Shown: in pieces, positions 36,684-47,968 of the stretch
Numbering within the stretch: position 1 is the first letter of the stretch
Layout: each line of letters opens with the position of its first letter
Assembly: GCF_001553605.1 (NCBI RefSeq)
Contig: NZ_CP014229.1
Location: 1 to 64,000, forward strand
DNA: 64,000 bases
Direction of reading: 5' to 3'
Source: Desulfovibrio fairfieldensis
Lineage (GTDB): Bacteria; Desulfobacterota; Desulfovibrionia; Desulfovibrionales; Desulfovibrionaceae
Program-made: the position numbers and the translations under genes
Notes under the pieces: model-generated
The model's input: the letters and a program-made list of their open reading frames with translations, nothing else
What the model was told of the DNA's origin: nothing
The model's database searches: none

Positions 36684-38906
36684 GTGAACGCAAAACTAAA
36701 GGACGCCACCTCCACCCTCCGCAACCGCCTGGTCAACCGAGCTCTGCGCCTGGCCGACCAGGCCGCGGGCGTCCCCACTCTGGCCGCCGTCCGTTCGGCG
36801 CTTATCGTCATGCTGCCCTTCATGTTCCTGGGCTCTCTGGCGATTTTGCTGAACAGCTTTCCCCTGACCGCCTACAGGGACTTCATGGCCCATGTTTTCG
36901 GCCCGCGCTGGACCCTGTTCGGTGAGATCCTCTACAGCGGCACCTTTGCGATCATGTCCCTGAGCCTGGTCTTTTCCATCGGCCAGCATCTGGTGGACCA
37001 GTTCAACAGCGCCAGCCGGATTTTCCGGGCCAACCCGGTCATTGCCGGTCTGGTCAACCTGGCGGCCCTGTTCTGTCTTTTCCCGCAGTCGGCCTCGTCG
37101 GACAATCTGCGCTGGTTCGGCGTTTCCGGCCTGTTCGTGGCCCTGCTGGTGGGCCTGGCCTCCACCCGGCTGTTTCTGTTCTTTTTTTCCTTCAAGCAAC
37201 TCCATCTGCATTTGCGCGGCGGCGCGCCGGACATTGCCCTGCCGCGTACCTTCAGCTCCTTTCTGCCCGGCATTCTGACCTTGCTGGTCTTTGCCGCCGT
37301 CGGCACGCTGCTGCACGGCACGGGTTCGTCCCTGCACGAACTGGCTTATCATTACATCCGCCTGCCTTTCGACGCCCTGCACGATGGTCTGGAGCGGAGC
37401 CTGCTCTATATCCTGTCCCTGCATGTGCTCTGGTTTCTGGGCATCCACGGGGCCAACGTGCTGGACCCCATTACCCACGATATTTACGGTGCGGCCATGC
37501 TTGCCAATGAAACCGCCGCCGCCGTGGGTCTGCCCCTGCCGCACATCATGACCAAGAACTTCATGGATGTGTTCGTGTTCATGGGCGGTTCGGGCGCGGG
37601 CATCTGTCTGGCGGGCGCGCTGATTCTGTTCGGCAAAACCCGCACCAGCCGGGGCCTGGGGTTTTTGTCCCTGCTGCCCGGCATGTTCAACATCAATGAA
37701 ATTCTGCTCTTCGGCCTGCCCGTGGTGCTCAACCCGCTGATGCTGATCCCCTTTGTGGGTACGCCCCTGATTCTGGCGGGCATCAGCTATCTGGCGGTGG
37801 TCTGGGGGCTGGTGCCGGGCGCGAGCGTGGCCACGGAATGGACCACGCCCGTACTGCTCAACGGCTATCTGGCCACCGGCTCCCTGAACGGCTCTTTGCT
37901 GCAACTGGTGAATCTCTGCCTGGGCATCTGCATTTACGCGCCCTTTGTGGTGCTGACCAACAAGGTCAACATCCGCCGCACCAACGCGGCGTTCAGCACT
38001 CTGACCGGGCGGATCTGCGGCGGGGACGGCGGCCCCTACAGCCGCCAGCAGGACGACGCGGGCACCCTGGCCCGCAGCCTGATCCTGGACCTGGAAAGGG
38101 AGAGCCGCAACGCCCAGGGCCTTTTTCTGGAGTACCAGCCGCAGATTTGCGCCCGCAGCGGCAGGGCGGTGGGCGTGGAATCTCTGCTGCGCTGGCGGCA
38201 TCCGGCCTACGGGTCCATTCCCGCGCCCGTGACCGTGACCCTGGCCGAGGAATCCGGGCTGATCCGGCCCATCGGGATCTGGATTTTCGAAACCGCCTGC
38301 CGCACGCGCCGCCGCTGGCTGGACGCGGGCCTGACGGACCTGACCGTGGCGGTCAATGTTTCCGCCCTGCAGCTGCAGGACTCGCTGCCGGAGCGTTTTA
38401 TGGAGATAACCCGCCGCTACCGCGTGCCGCCCGCGCAGATGAGCGTGGAAGTGACCGAATCCAGCGCGCTGGACTCCGGCTCGCCGGAAAGCCGGGTAGT
38501 GGCGCGCCTCCATGATCTGGGCTTTCCCATCGCCATTGACGACTTCGGCATGGGGCACAGCTCGCTGAAGTATCTCAAACAGTTCCCGGTGAATTATGTG
38601 AAAATCGACGGCGAAATCACCAAGGAACTGGTCACCAATCCCATCTGCCGCGATATCGTCTCTTCCATCACCCGTCTTTGCCGGGCCCGGAGCATGAGCT
38701 GCGTGGCCGAATTCGTGGAAAACGACGAACAGGTCGCCATTCTGCGCGAGGAGGGGTGCGACATTTTCCAGGGCTGGCGCTACAGCCCTGCCCTGCCCGA
38801 AGCGCAATGTCTGGCGTATCTTCAGCAAAACAGGGCCGAGGGCGGCGAAGACCGCGCAGCCCTATCCGCCGCAACGCGGCCGGGGCCCGCCGCCGGGGAA
38901 CGCTAG
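36684..38906 (+). CDS. PTS EIIC (lactose/cellobiose-type) membrane domain fused to an EAL c-di-GMP phosphodiesterase domain
   Basis: A 740-residue fusion. Residues about 15-430 form a PTS EIIC transport domain of the LacE/CelB type: HVLWFLGIHGANVLDP with the conserved histidine, and PGMFNINEILLFGLPVVLNP with the substrate-binding glutamate (usual NEP changed to NEI). Residues about 465-715 form an EAL domain whose catalytic signature is complete: GVESLLRW (E499), VNVSA, VEVTES, DDFGMGHSSL, KIDGE, AEFVEN and FQGWRYSPAL. There are no EIIA/EIIB parts nearby, so the EIIC may sense rather than transport a sugar and set c-di-GMP. The start is the GTG at 36684 after AAGGG. A porin gene follows by 3 bases. 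Confidence 0.9.
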   Translation: MNAKLKDATSTLRNRLVNRALRLADQAAGVPTLAAVRSALIVMLPFMFLGSLAILLNSFPLTAYRDFMAHVFGPRWTLFGEILYSGTFAIMSLSLVFSIGQHLVDQFNSASRIFRANPVIAGLVNLAALFCLFPQSASSDNLRWFGVSGLFVALLVGLASTRLFLFFFSFKQLHLHLRGGAPDIALPRTFSSFLPGILTLLVFAAVGTLLHGTGSSLHELAYHYIRLPFDALHDGLERSLLYILSLHVLWFLGIHGANVLDPITHDIYGAAMLANETAAAVGLPLPHIMTKNFMDVFVFMGGSGAGICLAGALILFGKTRTSRGLGFLSLLPGMFNINEILLFGLPVVLNPLMLIPFVGTPLILAGISYLAVVWGLVPGASVATEWTTPVLLNGYLATGSLNGSLLQLVNLCLGICIYAPFVVLTNKVNIRRTNAAFSTLTGRICGGDGGPYSRQQDDAGTLARSLILDLERESRNAQGLFLEYQPQICARSGRAVGVESLLRWRHPAYGSIPAPVTVTLAEESGLIRPIGIWIFETACRTRRRWLDAGLTDLTVAVNVSALQLQDSLPERFMEITRRYRVPPAQMSVEVTESSALDSGSPESRVVARLHDLGFPIAIDDFGMGHSSLKYLKQFPVNYVKIDGEITKELVTNPICRDIVSSITRLCRARSMSCVAEFVENDEQVAILREEGCDIFQGWRYSPALPEAQCLAYLQQNRAEGGEDRAALSAATRPGPAAGER

Positions 38907-38909
38907 CCT

Positions 38910-40382
38910 GTGGCGGAACAACAGCAACGCCTGGTTCCGGGCGGTTTCCGCACCCTGCGGCTGCTTTGTCTTCCGGCGTTGTTCTGGGTATTGCTCTGGG
39001 CGTTGTGGCCCGCGGGCGCGGATGCGGCGGATGTCGCGGACAGCGCGGCCGATACGGCCAGTCCGGACAGGAACAGCCCGGCCCGGACGCTTCTGCCCGA
39101 GGACAGTCCGCTCAGCCCGCTGGTAAACGACGCCCATCTCAGCGGCGGCCTGTACTTCTTCGGCCGGGACCGCCAGCGCTACGACGTGGACCGCAAAACC
39201 TACCGCACCAACCTGCGCCACGGCTCCCTTCAGGCCAATCTGGATCTGGTTTCCGGCTATGCCTGGGACCATCTGGGTTTCGATTTCGGCGTCTTCACCT
39301 CCCATGATCTGTTCAACTACGGCGCGCCGGACCATGAAATGGGCTACGTGCCCTGGCAGGATCCCTGGCACCCGGACTGGAGCAGGCATTTCACGCTGAG
39401 CGGCGTTTCCATCTACAAGGCCGCGCTCAAGGCCAAGGCCGGTCCGGCGTGGCTGCGCGCGGGCTGGTTGCAGCCCGAAGGGCCCGGCGTGCTGGGCGTG
39501 AACTGGTCCATTATGCCCGGCTCCTGGCGGGGAGTGAACGCGGGCCTGGATTTCGGCGGCTTTTCCGTGGCCGGTATGGTGGCCGACACCTACAAGGCTC
39601 CCTGGTTCCTGGACGAATACAAACTGATGAAGAACGACGGCGAGAGCCATGTGCCCGGCGTCTGGAGCCTGGGCGCGCGCTACGCCTTTGACAACGGCAT
39701 TACCCTGGAGGCGGCCTACGGCCAATCGCCGGGTCATCTGCACAACGCCCATTTCAAGAGCGGCTGGGAACTGCCCGCGGGGCCCGGACGGCTGAAGTTC
39801 GGCTACCATCTCTACGCCATGGCCGACAGCGACGACGGCGGCGGGGTCAATAACAACTTTGACGGCCTGGCCCTTCAGCACTATCTCTTCGGCCTGTACG
39901 AGCTGGATATGTGGACCTTTCGCCTGGAAGGCACCTATACCGCCGCGCCCATGTCCGGGCCCTGGAGCCAGGGGCAGTTCGCCTACCGCCTGGCGGACCG
40001 CAACGGCGGAGCCAAGGGCGCCTATGAGGTCTGGTGGGATTCCCGCTCGGACTGGAACGCGGACGATGAAAAGGCGGTCTTCGCGGGCGTGGAACGCCGC
40101 CTGGACGATATCCTTCCCGTAAAGGGCTTTTACGTGGGGGTGAGCGGGGCCATGGGCTGGGACGGGCGGGGCTGGGGAACGTCCGAGCGCCTGAACGAAT
40201 GGGCCGTGAACGGCGATCTCGGCTACGTCAAGCCCGACGGCCCCCTGGAAGGCGCTTTCGTCAAGCTGCATTACACGGAATATCGCAACGGCACGGACGC
40301 GCCCAGCTGGTCCGTGTACAAGAACGGTTTTCAGTCGGAACACGATTTCAAGATTCTGATCGGCCTGCCGTTTTCGTTTTAA
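38910..40382 (+). CDS. OprD/chitoporin-like outer-membrane porin
   Basis: A 490-residue exported protein. A hydrophobic signal (LRLLCLPALFWVLLWALWPAGADA) lies about 16 residues in. The mature part alternates aromatic and polar residues as in beta barrels and ends in FSF, the C-terminal phenylalanine of outer-membrane proteins. Segments such as GLDFGGFSVAGMVADTYKAPWF and ALQHYLFGLYELDMWTFRLEGTY recall OprD/ChiP-family porins. The GTG at 38910 lies 3 bases after the EIIC-EAL stop, so the two are coexpressed. This suggests oligosaccharide entry linked to sugar sensing. The substrate is inferred only. Confidence 0.75.
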   Translation: MAEQQQRLVPGGFRTLRLLCLPALFWVLLWALWPAGADAADVADSAADTASPDRNSPARTLLPEDSPLSPLVNDAHLSGGLYFFGRDRQRYDVDRKTYRTNLRHGSLQANLDLVSGYAWDHLGFDFGVFTSHDLFNYGAPDHEMGYVPWQDPWHPDWSRHFTLSGVSIYKAALKAKAGPAWLRAGWLQPEGPGVLGVNWSIMPGSWRGVNAGLDFGGFSVAGMVADTYKAPWFLDEYKLMKNDGESHVPGVWSLGARYAFDNGITLEAAYGQSPGHLHNAHFKSGWELPAGPGRLKFGYHLYAMADSDDGGGVNNNFDGLALQHYLFGLYELDMWTFRLEGTYTAAPMSGPWSQGQFAYRLADRNGGAKGAYEVWWDSRSDWNADDEKAVFAGVERRLDDILPVKGFYVGVSGAMGWDGRGWGTSERLNEWAVNGDLGYVKPDGPLEGAFVKLHYTEYRNGTDAPSWSVYKNGFQSEHDFKILIGLPFSF

Positions 40383-40508
40383 GCCAAAAGAATATGCCGG
40401 ACAGGGCTAATCCCCGGACAAAGTCTGCCGTAAAGCTGATTAACAGAATCATATATCGGCCGCGCACCGCGCGGCCAACCGTGCGACTTTTTCGCGGGAG
40501 ATACGAGT

Positions 40509-42260
40509 ATGCGTTGGCGAGACATCCGGCTTGTCTACAAATTGAGCCTTGCCTTCGGGGTGATTTTTTTGTTGTTCGGCCTGTACACGGTTTATAATTT
40601 CAAAGTGATCGGCGACATCTCCGGGGTTTCCGACGACCTGGACCGCAGCAGCGAGTCCGAACTGACCCTGCTCAAGGCGGAAAACGCCCATTTCATCTGG
40701 GCGGCCAACGTGGCGGCCTACCTTCTGGACGATACGGTGACCAGGCTCAATGTGGTTACCGACGGACATCAGTGTACGTTCGGCAAATGGTTTTACGGAG
40801 AAGGCCGCGAGGAACTGGAACAGCGTCTGCCCGCCGTGGCTCCCATTCTGGACGCCCTGGAACAGCCGCATCTGGCCTTGCATGCGGCCGTGCCCGGCAT
40901 CGTGGCCGCCCATGAAAAAGGCGACGTGCAGGGCATGCAGAGGCTCTACCGGGAAGGGATCGCCACCAATCTGCTGTTGATCCGCGAAGGCCTGACCAAG
41001 GCCATCAAACTGGTGGACGAAGACCTCATGCGCTCCAACACGGCCCTGGCCAGGACCCTTGTCCAGAGCCGGAATGTGGCCCTGGCCATGAGCGGCGGCA
41101 TTCTGCTGGTCTGTGTGCTGCTGGCCGTCTTTCTCACCCGCAGCATCGCCGGGCCGCTGCGCCGTCTGGTGCTCTACGCCAGGGAAGTGGCGGGCGGCAA
41201 TCTGCGCGAGCCCCGCATCGTCCAGAAAGACGAGGTGGGCCAGTTGAACGCGGCCTTGGGCGTGATGGTCGGCACGCTCAAGCACAAGATCGAGGAGGCC
41301 CGCGAACAGACCGATATGGCCCTGGCTAAAAGCCGGGAGGCCGAGGAAGCCTTGAGTTCGGCCGAGGTGGCCGCGCAGGAGACGGCGGCCAAGAATGATA
41401 TGATTCTGGGGGCCTGCCAGCGCATCGAGGATGTGGTGAGCAATGCCAACCGCGCTTCGGGCGAGCTTTCAGCCGGTATTCTCCAATCCAAGAAGGGCGC
41501 GGAGGTCCAGGCCCGCAAAATTTCCGAGACCGCCTCGGCCATGGAACAGATGAGCGCCGTGGTGATCGAGGTGAGCCGCAACGCGACCTCGGCGGCGGAA
41601 CTTTCCGCCGGTGCCCGCCAGAAGGCAGAGGAGGGCGCGGATGTGGTGCTGGAAGTGACCCGGAGCATCCGCAGCGTGCAGGAGCAGTCCCGCAGGCTGA
41701 AAGAGGATATGCAGACCCTGGGCCAGCATGCCCAGGCGGTCAACCGGATCATGAGCGTGATCTCGGATATCGCGGACCAGACCAATCTGCTGGCGCTGAA
41801 CGCGGCCATTGAGGCCGCGCGGGCCGGTGAATCCGGGCGCGGCTTCGCGGTGGTGGCCGACGAGGTGCGCAAGCTGGCCGAAAAAACCATGGCCTCAACC
41901 ACGGATGTGGATAACGCCGTGCGGGCCATCCAGCAGAGCGCGGACAAAAATATGCGCCAGGTGGATGAAGCCGTGCAGACCATCGAGCAGGCCACGGAAC
42001 TGACCGGCAGATCCGGCGAGGCCCTGCGCGAAATCGTTTCCATTGTGGACGGCGCCGCCACCCAGGTGCGGGCCATTGCCACGGCCAGCGAGGAGCAGGC
42101 CGTGTCCAGCCGGGAGATGGCCGACGCCATCAACGAGGTGGATACGGTGGCCGGGCAGACCGCCCAGGCCATGAACAACGCGGCGCGTTCCGTGGCGGAC
42201 CTGGCCGGGCAGACCCGCACCCTGCACGCGTTGGTCACGGAAATGCGCGGCAAGGGGTAA
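40509..42260 (+). CDS. Methyl-accepting chemotaxis protein with an N-terminal CZB-like zinc-binding sensor
   Basis: A 583-residue chemoreceptor. TM1 is at about 10-30 and TM2 at about 185-208. The roughly 150-residue external sensor has a CZB-like pattern: H61, then [13 protein letters not shown] (H87, C89), then EQPHLALH (H121, H125), matching the 3His/1Cys zinc site of CZB domains. HAMP follows (about 208-260), then the signalling domain with the hairpin tip [42 protein letters not shown]. It should sense zinc-linked redox or oxidants and signal to CheA/CheV. The start has GGGAG upstream. Confidence 0.92.
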   Translation: MRWRDIRLVYKLSLAFGVIFLLFGLYTVYNFKVIGDISGVSDDLDRSSESELTLLKAENAHFIWAANVAAYLLDDTVTRLNVVTDGHQCTFGKWFYGEGREELEQRLPAVAPILDALEQPHLALHAAVPGIVAAHEKGDVQGMQRLYREGIATNLLLIREGLTKAIKLVDEDLMRSNTALARTLVQSRNVALAMSGGILLVCVLLAVFLTRSIAGPLRRLVLYAREVAGGNLREPRIVQKDEVGQLNAALGVMVGTLKHKIEEAREQTDMALAKSREAEEALSSAEVAAQETAAKNDMILGACQRIEDVVSNANRASGELSAGILQSKKGAEVQARKISETASAMEQMSAVVIEVSRNATSAAELSAGARQKAEEGADVVLEVTRSIRSVQEQSRRLKEDMQTLGQHAQAVNRIMSVISDIADQTNLLALNAAIEAARAGESGRGFAVVADEVRKLAEKTMASTTDVDNAVRAIQQSADKNMRQVDEAVQTIEQATELTGRSGEALREIVSIVDGAATQVRAIATASEEQAVSSREMADAINEVDTVAGQTAQAMNNAARSVADLAGQTRTLHALVTEMRGKG

Positions 42261-42265
42261 CGGGG

Positions 42266-42570
42266 CGCGGAAAAAGCGGATTTTGTAAAATAACCGCAAA
42301 GCCAGCCCCCCCCGCTCACTTGCCGACAATATCGGCTGCGTTCGCGGGTCTGGAGCGGATTCGCTTTGAAATTGTGCCGATTTCAAAGCTGACGCTGCCT
42401 TCAGCCTGCGGCGGGAACGTGGTCCGCCTTGGCTTCAGGCGCGGGCGTCCGCTCACACGGCCGCCAGGGCATTTCAACATTTTCAAAGTTGAAATGCCTT
42501 AAAGGAAAGAAGACGCACCGATGGAGTCAAATGCATATCCGAAGAGGAGACATTCATTCGATTGCCCTGC
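42266..42570 (+). repeat. Intergenic repeat R3, copy 2, interrupted by an R2-type element
   Basis: Bases 42266-42346 and 42500-42570 together align with 12424-12575. The interrupting 150 bases (about 42350-42499) are an R2-type hairpin element with GCTTTGAAAT...ATTTCAAAGC at its start and GGCATTTCAAC...GTTGAAATGCC at its end. The second part contains ATG at 42521 opening MESNAYPKRRHSFDCPA and TGA. Confidence 0.75.
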
Positions 42571-42588
42571 GTGAAAGCGCCTCGCCCC

Positions 42589-42617
42589 TTGACAGCCCCG
42601 CCTTGCCTGGGCTATGT
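42589..42617 (+). promoter_or_regulatory. Sigma-70-type promoter of rpsL-rpsG-fusA
   Basis: TTGACA (42589-42594) and CTATGT (42612-42617) have the optimal 17-base spacing, 50 bases upstream of the rpsL start. Confidence 0.7.
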
Positions 42618-42666
42618 CCAACCCCTTGGAGTTTTCCCCGTTTAACTGTTCCTTATGGAGGAATGC

Positions 42667-43038
42667 ATGCCCACGATCAATCAGCTCATCCGCATTGAGC
42701 GGAAAGCCGTGGTGAAACGCAAGAAGACCCCGGCGTTGCAGGCCTGCCCGCAGCGTCGCGGCGTATGCACCCGCGTTTACACCACCACCCCGAAAAAGCC
42801 TAACTCGGCCCTGCGTAAGGTCGCCCGCGTGCGCCTGACCAACGGCATCGAAGTGACGGCCTACATCCCCGGCGAAGGCCACAACCTGCAGGAGCACTCC
42901 GTGGTAATCATCCGCGGCGGCCGTGTGAAAGACCTTCCCGGCGTCCGTTACCACATCGTGCGCGGCACCCTGGATACCTCCGGCGTGGCCGACCGCCGCA
43001 AGAGCCGTTCCAAGTACGGCGCCAAGCGTCCCAAGTAG
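42667..43038 (+). CDS. rpsL: 30S ribosomal protein S12
   Basis: A 123-residue decoding-centre protein. [51 protein letters not shown] and the [26 protein letters not shown] motifs are the S12 signature. The lysines changed in streptomycin resistance (TPKKPNS and GRVKDLPG) are wild type. GGAGGA precedes the ATG at 42667. Confidence 0.99.
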   Translation: MPTINQLIRIERKAVVKRKKTPALQACPQRRGVCTRVYTTTPKKPNSALRKVARVRLTNGIEVTAYIPGEGHNLQEHSVVIIRGGRVKDLPGVRYHIVRGTLDTSGVADRRKSRSKYGAKRPK

Positions 43039-43175
43039 GTTCCCGGCATTTCAACCCCCTTTGCCAATCCGCCCGGCGTGCGCCATGCGCCGCGCCACGG
43101 CCGCCCGCTTTGCTCTGGGCGCCGGCGCGTCGCGGGGTTGGTGACGCCGCAATACAAGCATGAAGGAGAAACCCC

Positions 43176-43646
43176 ATGCCCCGTAAAGGTCCCGTTCCCA
43201 AGAGGGAAGTGCTGCCTGACCCGCTGTACTCCAGCCGTCTGGTCACCAAATTCGTGAACCGGCTGATGTACGACGGTAAAAAAGGCGCGGCTGAAAAGAT
43301 TTTTTACAGCTCCCTGGAAACCCTGGCTGAAAAGACCGGCGAAGACCCCATGCGCGCCTTTGAAAAGGCCCTGGACAACGTCAAGCCGCATATGGAAGTC
43401 AAGGCCCGCCGCGTGGGCGGCGCCACCTACCAGGTGCCCATGGAAGTGCGTCCCGAGCGTCAGGTCTCCCTGTCCATCCGCTGGCTGATCAACTATTCCC
43501 GCTCGCGCGGCGAAAAAGGGATGACCGCCAAACTTTCCGCCGAACTGCTGGATGCCTACAACGGCCGCGGCGGCGCGGTGAAGAAGCGCGAAGACACCCA
43601 CCGCATGGCCGACGCCAACAAGGCCTTCTCCCACTACCGCTGGTAA
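43176..43646 (+). CDS. rpsG: 30S ribosomal protein S7
   Basis: A 156-residue 16S rRNA-binding assembly protein: [56 protein letters not shown] and the C-terminal [31 protein letters not shown] precedes the start. It is second in the str operon, 137 bases after rpsL. Confidence 0.99.
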   Translation: MPRKGPVPKREVLPDPLYSSRLVTKFVNRLMYDGKKGAAEKIFYSSLETLAEKTGEDPMRAFEKALDNVKPHMEVKARRVGGATYQVPMEVRPERQVSLSIRWLINYSRSRGEKGMTAKLSAELLDAYNGRGGAVKKREDTHRMADANKAFSHYRW

Positions 43647-43742
43647 GGCCGTTCCGATTTGAATCGCATGCCGCCGACGCCGCGTCCGTAAGGAAGCGGC
43701 GTCGGTTTGGTACCACACCTTCCGCAGTATGGAGGAAATACC

Positions 43743-45820
<2,078 letters not shown>

Positions 45821-45821
<1 letters not shown>

Positions 45822-45944
45822 ATTTGAGCCTTTTTGCCGCTGGCTGCGTCAAACGGCGCTTTTTATTCCGGTCAAGTACCATGAGAGTACACTCCCTGCA
45901 TAAAAAGCTTGTTTTCCTTGCCGGCGAACAAAAAATCTCAAATT
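45821..45944. mobile_element. R1 element copy C (TA-flanked, 124 bp) abutting fusA
   Basis: The short terminal repeats AATTTGAG and CTCAAATT are flanked by TA (45819-45820, 45945-45946). The core TATTCCGGTCAAGTACCAT ... GAGTACACTCCCT and TTCCTTGCCGGCGAACAAAA matches copies A and B. The left TA plus the first A form the fusA stop codon. Confidence 0.75.
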
Positions 45945-45964
45945 TACAGGGTAGTTATTAATAG

Positions 45965-46000
45965 TCGCGGGAATTTCGCAGCAGTGTGAAATTCCCGCGA
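45965..46000. repeat. Hairpin in the argJ leader
   Basis: A perfect 13-bp stem, TCGCGGGAATTTC with its complement, has a 10-base loop and no T run. It could end the fusA message or regulate argJ. Confidence 0.6.
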
Positions 46001-46060
46001 TTCGCATATGCCCCGTCTGGCCGCATCAGGCTAGGCGGACACAGCGGAATAGGGGATGTT

Positions 46061-47248
46061 ATGATTGACGATCTTCCCACAGGCTTCAAAGCCGGAACCG
46101 CAGCGGCCAATTTCAAAAAGGCGGGCCGTGACGACCTGGGCCTGATAGTTTCCGACCGGCCCTGCGTGCTGGCCGGCATGTTCACCCAGAATTTGTTCAA
46201 GGCCGCGCCGGTCCTGGTCTGCCAGGAAATCCTGAATACCCGCGGCACGGCCCGCGCGGTGCTGGCCAATTCCGGCCAAGCCAACGCCTGCACCGGCGAG
46301 GAGGGCCTGGACAACTGCCGGACCACCCAGGAGATGGCGGCCGAGGCCACGGGCCTTGAGGCGCAGGAGATTCTGCCCATTTCCACCGGTGTGGTGGGAG
46401 CCCACCTCAAGATGGACCTCTGGCGCAAGGCTGTGCCCGCCCTGGCTCAAAGCCTGGGCAGCCGCGACGCCGAGGGCTTCACCCGCGCCTTCATGACCAC
46501 GGACGCCTTTCCCAAGTTCGCCATGCGCGAGGTGACGCTTTCCGGCGGTACGGTGCGCCTGACAGTCATGGCCAAAGGCGCGGGCATGATCTGCCCCAAT
46601 ATGGCCACCATGCTCTGTGTGGCCCTTACGGATGCCGCCGTGGAGCGTGAGCCCTGGCAGGCCATGTTCGGCCGGGCCGTGGACAAGACCTTCAACCGGG
46701 TCAGTGTGGACGGCGACACCTCCACCAACGACACCATCCTGGGCCTGGCCAACGGCGCGTCCGGCGTGGCCGCTCGCGATGAAGCGGATCTGGCACTGCT
46801 GGAAGAGGCCCTTACCGCCATTCTGGGCACGGTTTCACACATGCTGGTCATGGACGGCGAAGGCGCAAGCAAGGTCATTCATATCAGCGTGCGCGGCGCC
46901 CGCAATGACGCGGACGCCGAGTTGGTGGCCCGCAGCGTGGGGCATTCGCAGTTGGTCAAGACGGCCATCTACGGCGGCGACGCCAACTGGGGCCGTATCG
47001 TCACAGCTGTGGGCTACAGCGGCGCGAGCTTCGATCCCGCCAAGGTGGGCCTGCACCTCTGCGGCGTGGAACGCTTCCGCCTGGGCCGTCCGGTGAACGA
47101 CGATCAGGAGGGAACGCTGGCCGAATTGCTCAAGGCCAGGGATATTGCCGTGGACATCAATCTGGGTGACGGCCCCGGCAGCTATTCGTTCCAGGCTTCG
47201 GACCTGGGCCATGAATATGTGACGCTGAATTCCGATTACCGTTCTTAG
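46061..47248 (+). CDS. argJ: Bifunctional ornithine acetyltransferase / N-acetylglutamate synthase ArgJ
   Basis: A 395-residue arginine-biosynthesis enzyme that recycles the acetyl group from N-acetylornithine to glutamate. Family marks are GFKAGTAAANFKKAGRDDLGLI, FTQNLFKAAPV, ANSGQANACTG, STGVVGAHLKMD, and KGAGMICPNMATMLCV with the threonine nucleophile at the self-cleavage site. DGDTSTNDTI and IYGGDANWGRIV follow. The ATG at 46061 has AGGGGA upstream. The TAG stop coincides with the TTAGAGCG end of an R2 element. Whether it is mono- or bifunctional cannot be told from sequence. Confidence 0.95.
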   Translation: MIDDLPTGFKAGTAAANFKKAGRDDLGLIVSDRPCVLAGMFTQNLFKAAPVLVCQEILNTRGTARAVLANSGQANACTGEEGLDNCRTTQEMAAEATGLEAQEILPISTGVVGAHLKMDLWRKAVPALAQSLGSRDAEGFTRAFMTTDAFPKFAMREVTLSGGTVRLTVMAKGAGMICPNMATMLCVALTDAAVEREPWQAMFGRAVDKTFNRVSVDGDTSTNDTILGLANGASGVAARDEADLALLEEALTAILGTVSHMLVMDGEGASKVIHISVRGARNDADAELVARSVGHSQLVKTAIYGGDANWGRIVTAVGYSGASFDPAKVGLHLCGVERFRLGRPVNDDQEGTLAELLKARDIAVDINLGDGPGSYSFQASDLGHEYVTLNSDYRS

Positions 47249-47363
47249 AGCGTTTTGATATTGAAAATATCTCAACGCTCTGTGCGGATTTTCACGGAAA
47301 ATCCGCACCGCGAAAGTATCGCAAGGCGAATTTATTTCGCCGTTAAGCGATAATTTCAAGCGC
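47245..47363 (+). repeat. R2 element after argJ
   Basis: It starts TTAGAGCGTT, forming the argJ stop. It has a stem GAGCGTT...AACGCTC enclosing GATATT-GAA-AATATC, then a 12-bp stem GTGCGGATTTTC with its complement, then GGCGAA...TTCGCC. It is homologous, in inverted orientation, to 47867-47968. Confidence 0.75.
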
Positions 47364-47366
47364 AAA

Positions 47367-47411
47367 ATGTAGAACGCCCGCTCCTTTCAGCAAGGAGCGG
47401 GCGTTCTACAT
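47367..47411. terminator. Bidirectional terminator between argJ and the lipoprotein gene
   Basis: A perfect 20-bp stem (ATGTAGAACGCCCGCTCCTT with its complement) has a 5-base loop. It lies between convergent genes. The T runs are weak, but the stem is very strong. Confidence 0.8.
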
Positions 47412-47424
47412 ACGGCGTCCGGCC

Positions 47425-47814
47425 TCAGATGTCTTCGGTCACCCAATCCACGATGGGAGCCATACGTTTGAGCGTGTACTGGTTGGGACCGGACTTCTGG
47501 GCAAGGTCATCGAACTGGCCTTCCACCCGGTAGATGCGCCAATCGCCCTCGGGCAGGCGGCCCGCCGCGATTTCGGCGTTGAGCGCCGCACGGGCGTCCG
47601 CGGGCGCACAGAAGAGGGAAAAGTCCTGCGCCATGGGGTCGAGCACCACATCCGCGCCGCCTGCAATGTCGATAATGTAATTGCCCGGCGCATAAACATA
47701 GACAAAGGGGCAGGGCGCGGGCTGGGGAGCGGGCGGCTCCTCCGACGTATTTTTGGCGCCGCAGGCGGCGAGCAGCAGGACCAGCATAATTCCCAGCGGG
47801 AGGCGTAGTTTCAT
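47425..47814 (-). CDS. Lipoprotein of unknown function
   Basis: A 129-residue protein whose signal (MKLRLPLGIMLVLLLAAC) ends in the lipobox LAAC. The mature part has a short Pro/Glu linker, then a compact domain with two cysteines (APCPFV, LFCAPAD) that could form a disulfide, and motifs YVYAPGNYIIDIAGGADVVLDP and EGDWRIYRVEGQFDDLA. No family is recognised. The gene lies between two inverted R2 elements, an arrangement like a composite cassette. Confidence 0.7.
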   Translation of the reverse strand: MKLRLPLGIMLVLLLAACGAKNTSEEPPAPQPAPCPFVYVYAPGNYIIDIAGGADVVLDPMAQDFSLFCAPADARAALNAEIAAGRLPEGDWRIYRVEGQFDDLAQKSGPNQYTLKRMAPIVDWVTEDI

Positions 47815-47866
47815 AACCTCGACCTTTGTTGTGAAGCGGATGGTGGAACAAATCAGGGCATGTCAC

Positions 47867-47968
47867 GCTTGAACGTATCACTTCGCGGCAAAGCAAATTC
47901 ACTTTGCGATAATTCCGCGAAAAATCCACCCGGAGCGTTTTAATACTGAAAATACCACAACGCTCTAA
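47867..47968 (-). repeat. R2 element after htpX (inverted relative to 47245-47363)
   Basis: Read on the minus strand it starts TTAGAGCGTT, supplying the htpX TAG stop. The stem GAGCGTT...AACGCTC, then GGATTTTTCGCGGAA, TATCGCAAAG and TTCAAGCG follow in the same order as in the argJ-side copy. Confidence 0.75.

Larger units (their letters stand above)
42261..42666. other. Repeat-rich leader of the rpsL operon
   Basis: This 406-base gap contains R3 copy 2 split by an R2-type element, then the promoter at 42589-42617. No gene is supported except a 17-codon frame (42521-42574) in R3. Confidence 0.7.
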
